The position numbers were made by a program, and so were the translations under genes. The notes beneath the pieces are model-generated. The model saw only the letters and a list, made by a program, of their open reading frames with translations. It was not told the DNA's origin and made no database searches. A stretch of 43,710 nucleotides of DNA, taken from assembly GCA_021401465.1 (NCBI GenBank), contig JADDMT010000188.1:1-43710 (forward strand), read 5' to 3'. The stretch comes from Teratosphaeria epicoccoides (taxonomy: Eukaryota; Ascomycota; Dothideomycetes; Mycosphaerellales; Teratosphaeriaceae). Shown one piece after another: positions 1 to 10,209 of this stretch (its first letter is position 1; each line of letters starts with the position of its first letter).

Positions 1-2260
1 CGCAAAGGGCGCGGTTCGAGGAAAAAAGCTAGGGAAAGTGCCTTAGGAGGAGGCTTAGAGCAAGGCCTTCTCTGAACTCAAAGTAGCTTTTCAAACTGCG
101 CCTATACTTCGGCACTTTGACCCCGCTACGAAGATCCGGATAGAGACCGATGCTTCAAAATTCGCAATAGCCGCAATTATATCGCAGCTCTAGTCGCACA
201 AAGGCAGTGCGCGATAGTACCTGATTGCCTTCTAGTCGCGGAAGATGCAGGGCGCTAAGCTTAACTACGAGACTCACGACCAAGAGCTTTTAGCTATTGT
301 TAATAGCTTCAAGGAGTACCGACACTACCTCGAAGGCGTAGCGTACCCTATTAAGGTGCTTACTAACTATAACAACCTTCGCAGCTTCATGGGCGTGAAG
401 TAGCTAAGTAGTCGGCAAGCAAGGTAGGCGACTTTCCTCGCTAGCTTTGACTTCGTTATCTAGCATCGTTCCGGAAAGACGAATCCGGCTAACGGTCCTT
501 CGCGACGACCGGACTACGACACTAGGGAAGAGGGTAACTGACAGCTTCTCCCTACGCTGCAAACGAAGCTTGCAGTTTAGGGCGGCGATCCGTCGTTAGC
601 TCCTCTTGTAGGTCGACTGCGGGTCTAATGGGGCCTCATGGCCTCCGCTAGTGACGAACCCTCCTATCTAGCAGTTGTGGCGACCGTGTCTAGCTCGATC
701 CGTGCGGTAGTCAACTAGCTTACATGCAGTGAGCATGCGATGTCTAAAGAACCCTTTAAAGAAGTCTCGAGACTTATTCAGCGGTTGCAAGAGTGAGAAC
801 CGGAGTTAATTAATGAGGGTGTAGCCCTCTAGGACACCGCAGGCGGTCCGAAGTACTAGACTAAGTCGGGCGATTTGTAGTACTTTGACAATAGGCTCTA
901 CGTACCCGCTAACCGCGCACTCTGTTCGCAGCTCCTCCGTATTCATCATGACGATAAACTCGCGGGCCATTTTAGCGTAGAGAAGACAAACGCACTTCTC
1001 GGACGCAAATACTAGTAGCCTACGCTAGAACAGGATGTCTCTGACTATGTCAAATCCTGCCAGACGTGCCAGATTAGCAAATCTCGGCGCCATCGCCCCT
1101 ATGGCAATGCTCAGGCACTCCTACTACCAGAGAGACCATAGCAAGACTTGACCATAGATTTCATTACCGATTTGCCGCTAGCAAAGTAGAAAGGCGATGT
1201 GGTTGATACTGTCCTTATAGTAGTTAACTGATACTCGAAGATGAATATCTTCATCCTATGTACGAAAAAGTGCACAAGCGGCGAGCTTGCGCGGCTACTT
1301 CGCGACGAAGTTATACGGCGCTTCGGTGTCCCCCGAAGTATCCTATTAGATCGAGGTTCTGTCTTTACTAGTGAATACTAGCAAGAATTTGTGTTTAAGG
1401 CGCGTGTTAAGTACCGCCTAAGTACAGCATTCCATCTACAGACTAATAGTCAGACTAAACGTATGAACTAGACTCTTGAGTAGTACCTTCGGTGCTACTA
1501 CGCTAAGAACCAGGATGCCTAGGCCGACGTAATTCCTATGGCGGAATTTGCAGTTAATAACAGCGTGCATGCTGCTATACGCATGTCGCCATTTCAGATT
1601 CTTTATGGCTTTAATCCGGAAATACACCTAGAACCGCCTCGGGACGAGTCTTCTGAGGAGAGGGTGCTAGCTGCCGCGGAATTAGCGCGGCGTATGCGCG
1701 AGGTACATTCGGTGCTAATAGAACACTAGAAAAAGGCCTCAGAATCCCAGATTAAACATAATAACACCCGTGCTAAACCGATGCAGTACGTAGTTAGTAC
1801 GAAGGTGTTACTGTCGACGAAGAATCTCAAGCTGAAACTTCCGAGCAAGAAGATGACGCCAAGGTTCGTCGGACCCTTCCGGATACGCGACGCGATAGGC
1901 TCGCAGGCGTACCGGCTATCGTTGCTATCGTCGTATCGTGTGCACGACGTCTTCCACGTATCTCTACTCGAACCATGGGTACAGCGCGAGGGCGAAAAGC
2001 CCGCGGACCCGATGCTAGTAGCAGAAGAGAACGAAGAGTAGGAAGTCGAGGGTATTAAGGACAGTATGCGGCGCAAGGGCGCAACGCACTATCTAGTGAA
2101 GTAGAAAGGATACCTACCTGAGTACACATAATAGGTTCCGGCTGAAGACTGCAAGAACGCTCTAGAAGCTATTCGTGAATTCGAAGAGCGGAGGAGGCGT
2201 GAGCAGGGCTTGAGAAGGTCGATTCGTGGGAAGATGAGGGTTCTAGAGCAGAATTCTTGA
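1..2260 (+). pseudogene. gag-pol 3' part of copy A: RNase H, integrase, chromodomain
   Basis: One reading frame runs from the left edge to the TGA at 2258-2260, broken mainly by TAG codons where CAG or TGG is expected. Seen in order: the RNase H region (TDASKFAIAA near 150), the HHCC zinc finger of integrase (HHDDK near 945, CQTCQIS near 1065), the DDE core with TIDF near 1155 and DRGSVF near 1350, and a C-terminal chromodomain (2045-2200, with YLVK, KGYLPEY and VPAED). The catalytic Glu expected 36 residues after the DRG Asp is Lys (AAA, 1457-1459). The family is an enzyme polyprotein that copies and integrates the element. This copy cannot be functional. Confidence 0.9.
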
Positions 2261-2400
2261 CATGTGTATGTAGCGCATGACGCGCGAAGCGACAACAAGA
2301 AGCAAACGCCCTACTCATACATCATTGATGCCTAAAGGCACACCTAGAATAAACCTAAGAAGAACAAGAGACATGCTCGGATTAGCTTCGTAGCTAATGC

Positions 2401-3897
2401 TTAGCGACTACTAGTTAGGGGCTTCCTGACCGAACCCGAAGCAGGAGAGTCTTTCTTGTTACGGTCCGCTAGGGACTGCCTACCTGCATGGGGTCTACTA
2501 AACACCCCGAAGCGACCATGAGTAACGGGGGTAGCAACGCCACGAAGAGAGGCCGGCATCTTCTTCTTTAGTAGGTTGCGAGGGAGCTCGTCTTCAGAGC
2601 CTATAGTAGCCAGAGAACTAGCGACACCCTTACTGCGCCTAGTCGCGACGACTACCTCATCCTTAGCATCAGAAGGCGAAGAGACTCGAGCGCGCTTGCG
2701 GCTGTTGCGCTCGGCCCTCGAGATCATCTTGCGCTTCTTGACACGAGTGTTAACCACATCATTAGACTCGGTGTCTCCCTTAGGCGCAACTAGTGTAGTG
2801 ACACTACGGCGCGAAGGGATCACGTCAGGACCGAAGGTATCCTGAACGTCGTCATCCTCCTCATCCTCAAAGATCTGGCCTAGAGGCTTGTGCCTTAGCG
2901 TCTTGACGGACGCAGTACGGGTCGCAAGCAGGGAAGGCTCGGCTTCCTCGTCGCTAACCTCAATTTCGGCCCTGGCCCTCTTCTTCTTCTTGGACAGTAG
3001 CGTCGAGGCGGCGTAGGCGGCGGCGCTACAATGTGTTAGCTGTACGCACGCGACAGGATTCGAGTGAGTAACTTACGGCTTAGTCCTCGGGACCGGCTTA
3101 GAGGCAGGCTGCCTCTCGGTACGGCGCTAGGGCGTAGCCTTAGTGGCGGGAGCGTTGAATTGCTTGATGACCTTCTTGCGGATCATCCGCGTCTTAAAGT
3201 CATCGTCAATAGAGGCAAGGGCCCCGAGTTGCTGACGCTGACGGCTAGTCGGATACTTCTCGACGCTAACGTTAGCCTAGCGGAAAAGTCAGCATTTCAT
3301 ACTCGGAGGGTACCCGCACTATATGCGTACTATGGCGAAGGTCTCGACCCTAACGGTTAGCACCTTCAAGATCTTCTAGACTAAGTCTACGATTAGACCT
3401 AGACAAACGTTTTCGCCTGTCAGCAGAGAGTCGAAGCGAACGCCGCCGTGAGAACGGTTAGCAGTCGCGGTGAAGCACGAGAGAGCGCCGAGCAGGTAGG
3501 CGAGTGCCTCGCGGTACTTAGCCTGTAGCCTGTTCATAGTCAGAGTGCCTTTAGCAATCCCCTCGTCGCGCGCACTCTAGAAGTCATCGATGTTACGGCA
3601 GAGCTAGTTGTACTCGCTATACACCTCTTCAGGGAGGTCTTGGCATTTTTGATGCTTGCCATTACAGTTGACACAATTGCGGTAGACACTGCCCTCATCA
3701 AACCTGCCGACGTAGATCTCGGCTACGCTTCGGTTAGTATAAGTCACGCATACCTCGCGGGTAGGGGACGCCTTACTAACACGCGGAGGGGAGATGTGTG
3801 TAGCTTGGCTACTAAGGTTGTCGAGGCATCGTCGACATAAGCGACGATCGCGGGCAGAGCGAGTAGTGTCGAACTTAGTCTGTAGCACATGAGCCAT
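2401..3897 (-). pseudogene. antisense gene of copy A, Cys-cluster protein of unknown function
   Basis: On the strand opposite gag-pol, one frame of 499 codons runs from ATG (3897) to TAA (2401), interrupted mostly by RIP-type TAG. It starts MAHVLQTKF. The N-terminal third is rich in paired cysteines (CRRC, NCVNC, KHQKC; in copy B also CVTC and AEIC), suggesting zinc binding. The second half has a basic KKKKRAR stretch and an acidic EDEEDDD stretch. An in-frame TAA near 3075 lies inside a likely 51-nt intron at 3026-3076: 5' GTAAGT, GCTAAC branch-point-like motif, 3' TAG. Removing it keeps the frame and gives about 481 residues. A TATA box lies upstream at 4053-4060. Copy B carries the same frame at exactly the same length. 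I do not recognise the family; a nuclear role is inference from composition. Confidence 0.75.
3026..3076 (-). other. predicted 51-nt intron in the antisense gene, copy A
   Basis: Read on the minus strand it begins GTAAGT, has GCTAAC twelve bases before the end, and ends TAG. It contains an in-frame TAA (CCG TAA) that the CpA>TpA RIP signature explains less easily than splicing does. Its length is divisible by three and the exon frame continues on both sides. The matching intron in copy B is 10835-10885. Confidence 0.6.
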
Positions 3898-4052
3898 TAT
3901 AGCTAAGATAGGTTAATTGATCTTGATTGATTAATTGAAGAAGAAGGAGCTCTAGTACAGACCCGCAGACATAGCGAGGCGTAAGCTAAGCGAAGTAGGA
4001 GTAGAGGTCGATGTTAGTGTCTTAGAACAGGAAAGTTTAGGAAGCGACGAGG

Positions 4053-4060
4053 TTTTTATA
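4053..4060 (-). promoter_or_regulatory. TATA box of the antisense gene, copy A
   Basis: On the minus strand the sequence reads GGTATAAAAACC, about 155 nt before the ATG at 3897. The same box is conserved in copy B at 11862-11869. Confidence 0.5.
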
Positions 4061-4252
4061 CCCTCTGACAGCCCCCCTGTTGCCTACCGCAACCGTTAAG
4101 CTAGTAACTCGAACTACATGCGCAGAGTACCTGCCTTTAGTTAACTTACAAGGGGACCGAATAATGCAATAACGGATAACGCGGCTGTCACGCATGTGCG
4201 CCGACTACACTCGTGCTAGCCTACTAGCATGGAAATGTGGCGAGGCCCGCGC

Positions 4253-4268
4253 CAGGAGCGCGCTCCTG
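4253..4268. repeat. 16-bp perfect palindrome, CAGGAGCGCGCTCCTG
   Basis: A GC-rich palindrome about 200 bp upstream of the antisense TATA box. In copy B its first CA is mutated to TA, which breaks the symmetry at the edge. It could be a protein-binding site; no function is shown. Confidence 0.4.
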
Positions 4269-4681
4269 CCGTTTCGAGCGGCGCGCGTAGAGCATCCGCG
4301 TACTTTCCTACTACCCCGAGGTTCTGCGACACGTTCTTCATGGTCACGACTAAATAGGGACGGCCAAGCTACTTGGCGAGGCCGGCGCGCATGCTCGCCC
4401 TATAATTTCAAGGATTGACTAAAGTACGTACTCGTAGTTTCCTGATATCTCGATCCGCATGTGAAGCGAAGGTGTTACGAAGCCGCCTAACATGTGACGG
4501 ATTAAAACCCGCCCGAGTTAGCAGCCTCCGCCCCGTACTTACTGCGAAGGTATTAAGGTATGCGCATGACACATGTTACGCAGGCTATCTACCTATTTAC
4601 CCTTGCGTAGTGTGAGCGTGCCACATCCCGTACTCTATATGTTCCGCGTGCGTCACTTAGTAAGGCTAGGGACATCCTCAT

Positions 4682-4692
4682 AGGAGGAGGGG
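4682..4692 (+). promoter_or_regulatory. polypurine tract of copy A
   Basis: AGGAGGAGGGG followed by CAG sits immediately before the TG of the LTR. This is where the plus-strand primer of LTR retroelements forms. It is identical in copy B at 12491-12501. Confidence 0.8.
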
Positions 4693-4695
4693 CAG

Positions 4696-5055
4696 TGATA
4701 CGGTTGATACTAGGGGACCATTTGAACCGCATAGGTTCTAATGGCCGCCCTTAGCATGCAGTGACCCTGCTACATATAGCAAGGGGGTCCTTCGTACATA
4801 CGTTAGCTCGTATGTCATCCGAGTAGGATCAGTTGTCGACGTAGGACGCCCCCACGTCGCTGACCCTACGGTACCCCTACGGGGTTAGGCTCGGACATGC
4901 TTTCCCTAATTAAGGAGCGTCGGGGGTTATAAGCACCCTTAGCGCCACCTCTGCGATAAGCAGAAAGCAGCGCTGTCTTGTACCTACTAAAAGGTCGGAT
5001 TACTCTGTCACACTACGAGATATTTTCATATCATATAGCACATACATCTATATTA
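4696..5055 (+). repeat. 360-bp LTR shared by copies A and B
   Basis: It begins TGATA and ends TATTA; the partner LTR at 12505-12864 ends TATCA, giving 5-bp inverted termini TGATA/TATCA, here lost by C>T. A TATA box is at 4928-4933. It differs from the 12505 LTR at 12 sites, all transitions. It is both the 3' end of copy A and the 5' end of copy B. Confidence 0.93.
4928..4933 (+). promoter_or_regulatory. TATA box of the gypsy LTR (TATAAG)
   Basis: TTATAAGC in the R-proximal half of the LTR. It would drive the gag-pol transcript of copy B. The segment AGAAAGCAG, complementary to the primer-binding site, begins 34 nt downstream. Confidence 0.55.
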
Positions 5056-5058
5056 GTT

Positions 5059-5067
5059 CTGCTTTCT
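5059..5067 (+). promoter_or_regulatory. putative self-priming primer-binding site, copy B
   Basis: CTGCTTTCT lies 3 nt inside the 5' LTR. It is the exact reverse complement of AGAAAGCAG at 4962-4970 in the same LTR, near the expected transcription start. This is the arrangement of Tf1-type elements, where the 5' end of the mRNA folds back to prime minus-strand synthesis. I did not recognise a tRNA 3'-end match here. Confidence 0.5.
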
Positions 5068-5104
5068 CCCCCCTGCTTTGCAGTCTGGCAGAGAATACTA
5101 CGAT

Positions 5105-8100
5105 ATGTCTAGAGCACCACGAACTCGCAACTAACGCGTAGCGAGCGCCATCCCGAGCGCCCGCGATGGCGAAGCTAGCCCGAGTAACTAGCCCGCAGAA
5201 GTAACCGCTGCGAGCGACACTACATCGAGCGACGGTTCCGCTAGAGGACAATTACGCGGCAGACTAGGCAATAGACCCCCCGCATAGGGACCGCAGCTAA
5301 CCCCGACTATCGACCTGGCCCTTATAGCCATGATTGTCGATTAGGTCGCGAACCGCCTTGCGAACCAGAGCTAGAGCCGCACCGCTCCTAGTAGCGACAA
5401 CAGCGAGGACGACGAAGACGTCGCTATGAGCGGTACTAACGAACCGGCGGACGAAGAAATCCAGCGAGATTTCACACTAGGGACCCGCGAAGACAACTTA
5501 CCGGGAGGCGCAGACCCTCCGTATGTGCCCGCGAACTTGGTGCCTGAATTCGGGGCCATAGTAGGCTAACCGGGAGGTAGTCGCAACACATGCAACCCGA
5601 AGCCGTTTAAGGGAGACACCTTGAAGGAGGCTCGAACTTTCTTGCAGGCGTGTGAGGCAGTTTTCGTGCTTAACCTACGCGGATATTCCACAGAGGGCGA
5701 ACGAGTTGCCTTTAGTGTGATGTAGCTCGAAGAGGATAAGGAACCTCGCAACAATTAGCATGAGCGGTATGACCTTATGCGGGTCCATGACAGAACGTAT
5801 ACATGGGCGGACTTTCGCTAGTTCTGTGTCGACTAGGTCGAGGATCCGGGGAATCGCGCCCTTACCGTGTCTGTCGAGTACGAGAAGGCTAAGCAGGGGA
5901 AGGGACAAACAACCTCTAGCTTCGCAACCTATCTCGCCACGCTCGAGGGACAGATGCTACCCTATACTGAGACGCAACGCGTGCGGCACTTGCTTGTCAA
6001 ACTCGATGACGATCTTCAGAACACGATCATGACTTTTCATGAACTTCTGACAACTCGGCAAGACCTCGTGTCCCTTGCGACACGTATGGAAATCACCTTG
6101 AAGCGAAATGGAAAATCGGGCGGTAAGGACAATAAGCGTCTAAGCCCTAAGGACCCCCCGAAGGGCCGCTATTACAAGCGCCCTAGGGGCTACGTCTAAC
6201 GCGGTAGTTCATTCCGGAGGAGCAAGCCCTCTGAGCTAAAAGACGGTGGCGAGAAGCCTCCGAGTAGCTGCCACATCTGTAGAGCGAGGGACTACTAGGC
6301 GGCTCGCTGTCCTAAACGAAGTGATAGGAAGAAGGTAAGCAAGGTGTCCGAAACCTCCCTAGAGGGGAGGCGAAAGAAGGACAAGCCCGAGACAACCGAA
6401 TGGCTACCGCGGGTATCCAAGCTGTCTGTCACTAATAGTGTAGACTCGTGGCCTGCGCGGCGCCTATCCGGCGCGGTCCGAGTTAATAGCTCGCTCGAGC
6501 TAGTAGACTGTATGTTAGATGACCTTGCGGAGGTTAACGTGATACCCTAGAGGGTAATCGTACGGCTCGGTTTGAAGCCGATCCTAGGAGCCCTGCTGCC
6601 TACTATGAAGTCTTTTCAGGGCGAAGGCGCAGCGGCTCGAGGCGCGTACAACGTGCGCCTCTAACTCGCGGACTCCTCAGGAGAAGTGCGCGAGACTAAC
6701 GAAGTCTTCTACGCTGAAGACGTTCCTAATGAGGAGCTCCTACTCGGCCGCCCTTAGCGCCACAAGCAGGGAGTCGTTGTTGATGGAGCTACTGACAACT
6801 AGTTCTATAGCTCCATAGGCGAAGTTCCTGCGGTGCGGATGCGTGACGCACACAGCTTCTACAAGGACATGAAGAAGGTCTAATGCGTGTATGCGGTCTG
6901 CATACGGAACGTCAAGGAAGACGTTACCCTTCCGCCTGAGTTAGAGGAATACGCCGATATTTTCGACGCAGAGGCTGCGGCCTATGCCTAGGCCCTAGAC
7001 GCGGAACATGCGATTAACCTTAAGGAGGGTTACAATCCTCCGTATCGACCTCTATACCCCATGTCGGAATCGCAGCTCGAAACACTTCGAGACTACCTCT
7101 ACAAGGCGCAAAGGAACGCGTGGATCCGACGAAGCGACAGCGAGGCTAGAGCGTTAGTTATGTTCGTCCTGAAGAAGGACAACACGCTCCGCCTATGCGT
7201 TGACTATAGGGGCCTTAACGCGGTAACCTAGAAGAACCGCTGCCCCCTACTACTTATTAGCGAGACGCTTGACCGCCTTAGTCGCGCCGCCATCTTCTCG
7301 TCTATCGACTTGAAGGACGCCTACTACTAGATACCGATCCGAAAGGGCGACGAGTAGAAGACTACATTCCGAACGTAGTACGGACACTTCGAGTATACAG
7401 TGATGCCGTTTGGCTTGACTAACGCACTAGCGACGTTCTAAGCGTATATTAACCGGGCCCTAGCCGGCCTCGTTGACACCTGCTACGTAGTGTATTTAGA
7501 CGATATACTAGTCTATTCCGACTCGAAGGAGGAGCATATGCGGCATCTAAGTATAGTGCTCGAACGGCTCTGCAAGTTCGCCCTCTACGCGAACCTAAAG
7601 AAGTGCTCATTCCTGACAGATAGGATTGAGTTTCTCGGATACATCGTCTCTACGGAAGGAGTTATCATAGATGACCGAAGGGTGTCTGCAATCGCAGAGT
7701 AGCTGTAGCCGACTACCCTCCGAGAAGTGCAGGTGTTCCTAGGATTCACTAACTTCTACCGCAGATTCATACGATCTTACTCGAAGATCGTGGCTCCCCT
7801 CACGGCCCTCGCAAAGGGCGCGGTTTGAGGAAAAAAGCCAGGGAAAGTGCCTTAGGAGGAGGCTTAGAGCAAGGCCTTCTCTGAACTCAAAGCAGCTTTT
7901 CAAACTGCGCCTATACTTCGGCACTTTGACCCCGCTACGAAGATCCGGATAGAGACCGATGCTTTAAAATTCGTAATAGCCGCAATTATATCGCAGCTCT
8001 AGTCGCACGAAGGCAGTGCGCAATAGTACCCGATTGCCTTCTAGTCGCGGAAGATGCAGGGCGCTAAGCTTAACTACGAGACTCACGACCAAGAGCTTTT

Positions 8101-10069
8101 GGCTATTGTTGACGGCTTCAAGGAGTACCGACACTACCTCGAAGGCGTAGCGCACCCTATTAAGGTGCTTACTGACTATAACAACCTTCGCGGCTTCATG
8201 GGCATAAAGCAGCTAAGTAGTCGGCAAGCAAGGTAGGCGACTTTCCTCGCTAGCTTTGACTTCGTTATCTAGCATCGTTCCGGAAAGACGAATCTGGCTG
8301 ACAGTCCTTCGCGACGACCGGACTACGACACTAGGGAAGAGGGTAACTGACAGCTTCTCCCTACGCTGCAAACGAAGCTTGCAGTTTAGGGCGGCGATCT
8401 GTCGTTAGCTCCTCTTGTAGGTCGACTGCGGGTCTAATGGGGCCTCATGGCCTCCGCTAGTAACGAACCCTCCTATCTAGTAGTTGTGGCGACCGTGTCT
8501 AGCTCGATCTGTGCGGTAGTCAACTGGCTCACATGTAGTGAGCATGCGATGTCTGAAGAACCCTTTGAAGAAGTCTCGAGACTTATTCAGCGGTTGCAAG
8601 AGCGAGAACCGGAGTTGATTAATGAGGGTGTAGCCCTCCAGGACACCGCAGGCGGTCCGAAGTACTAGACTAAGTCAGGCGACTTGTAGTACTTTGACAA
8701 TAGGCTCTACGTACCCGCCGACCGCGCACTCCGTTCGCAGCTCCTCTGTATTCATCATGACAATAAACTCGCGGGCCATTTTGGCGTAGAGAAGACGAAC
8801 GCACTTCTCGGACGTAAATACTAGTAGCCTACGCTAGAACAGGATGTCTCTGACTATGTCAAATCCTGCCAGACGTGCCAGATTAGCAAATCTCGGCGCT
8901 ATCGCCCCTACGGCGATGCTTAGGCGCTCCTACTACCAGGGAGACTATGGCAAGACTTGACCATGGATTTCATTACTGATTTGCTGCTAGCAAAGTAGAA
9001 AGGCGATGTAGTTAATGCTGTCCTTGTAGTAGTTAACCGATACTCGAAGATGAATATCTTTATCCTATGTACGAAAAAGTGCACAAGCAGCGAGCTTGCG
9101 CGGCTACTTCGCGACGAAGTCATATAGCGCTTTAGTGTCCCCTGAAGTATCCTATCGGATCGAGGTTCTGTCTTTACTAGTGAATACTAGCAAGAATTTG
9201 TGTTTGAGGCGCGTGTTAAGTACCGCCTAAGTACAGCATTCCATCTACAGACTAATAGTCAGACTAAACGTATGAACTAGACTCTTGAGCAGTACCTTCG
9301 GTGCTACTACGCTAAGAACCAGGATGCCTAGGCTGACGTAATTCCTATGGCGGAATTTGCAGTCAATAATAGCGTGCATGCTGCTATGCGCATGTCGCTA
9401 TTTCAGATTCTTTATGGCTTTGATCCGGAAATACACCTAGAACCGCCTTAGGACGAGTCTTCTGAGGAGAGGGTGCCGGCCGCCGCGGAATCAGCGCGGC
9501 GTATGCGCGAGGTACATTCGGTGCTAATAGAACACTAGAAAAAGGCCTCAGAATCCTAGATTAAACATAATAACGCCCGTGCTAAACCGATGCAGTACGC
9601 AGTTAGTACGAAGGTGTTACTGTCGACGAAGAATCTCAAGCTAAAACTTCCGAGCAAGAAGATGACGCCAAGGTTCGTCGGACCCTTCCGGATACGCGAC
9701 GCGATAGGCTCGCAGGCGTACCGGCTATCGTTGCTATCGTCGTATCGTGTGCACGACGTCTTCTACGTATCTCTACTCAAACCATGGGTATAGCGCGAGG
9801 GCGAAAAGCCCGCGGACCCGATGCTAGTAGCAGAAGAGAACGAAGAGTAGGAAGTCGAGGGTATTAAGGACAGTATGCGGCGCAAGGGCGCAACGCACTA
9901 TCTAGTAAAGTAGAAAGGATACCTACCTAAGTACACATAATGGGTTCTAGCCGAAGACTACAAGAACGCTCCGGAAGCTATTCGTGAATTCGAAGAGCGG
10001 AGGAGGCGTAAGCAGGGCTTGAGAAGGTCGATTCGTAGGAAGATGAGGGTTCTGGAGCAGAATTCTTGA
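5105..10069 (+). pseudogene. gag-pol polyprotein of copy B, one frame, 1654 codons
   Basis: From ATG 5105 to TGA 10067-10069 the sequence stays in one frame, so gag and pol were a single polyprotein. Seen: gag (1 to about 385); a zinc knuckle at 389-402 whose His is Tyr (TAC, 6293); a protease region near 472 reading DDLAE where D-S/T-G is usual; RT with MPFGLTNA and YLDD at 797-800; RNase H near 950; integrase with Asp 1288, Asp 1352 and a Lys (AAA, 9266-9268) at 1388 where the catalytic Glu belongs; and a chromodomain near 1583-1635. Stops are mostly TAG, plus rare TAA and TGA (for example CGA>TGA near 7827). Not functional. Confidence 0.93.
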
Positions 10070-10209
10070 CACGTGTATGTAGCGCATAACGCGCGAAGCG
10101 ACAACGAGAAGCAAACGCCCTACTCATACATCATTGATGCCTAAAGGCACACCTAGAATAAACCCAAGAAGAACAAGAGACATGCTCAGATTAGCTTCGT
10201 AGCTAATGC

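Larger units (their letters stand above)
4061..4695. other. non-coding 3' region of copy A between antisense promoter and LTR
   Basis: This is about 630 bases with no gene I can support; the short open frames here differ between the copies. It contains a perfect 16-bp palindrome (4253-4268), which may be regulatory for the antisense gene, and ends in the polypurine tract. Confidence 0.5.
1..5055 (+). mobile_element. Ty3/gypsy LTR retrotransposon copy A (5' part outside window)
   Basis: The window opens inside the reverse transcriptase/RNase H junction of a gypsy element. The rest of pol, an antisense gene, a polypurine tract and the 3' LTR follow. Positions 1-5055 align colinearly with 7806-12864 of copy B; the differences I sampled are all transitions. 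Its 3' LTR (4696-5055) serves at the same time as the 5' LTR of copy B, so A and B form a head-to-tail tandem with one shared LTR. Confidence 0.93.

Noticed and set aside
2576..2845. Plus-strand open frame conserved in both gypsy copies (also 10385-10654)
   Set aside because: It is the complement of the antisense gene's C-terminal half; its openness follows from that gene's codon bias.
4194..4418. 74-codon Arg-rich frame before the LTR (also 12003-12227)
   Set aside because: No motif, a GC-rich context that keeps frames open by chance, and it lies in a non-coding 3' region.
4866..4895. TAACCC/GGGTTAG stretch as telomere-like repeat
   Set aside because: A single hairpin-like inverted repeat inside the LTR, not a tandem array.
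5056..5075. tRNA-primed primer-binding site
   Set aside because: The sequence after the LTR does not begin with a TGG that I can match to a tRNA 3' end unless a RIP change is assumed at the LTR edge; the self-complementary match is better.
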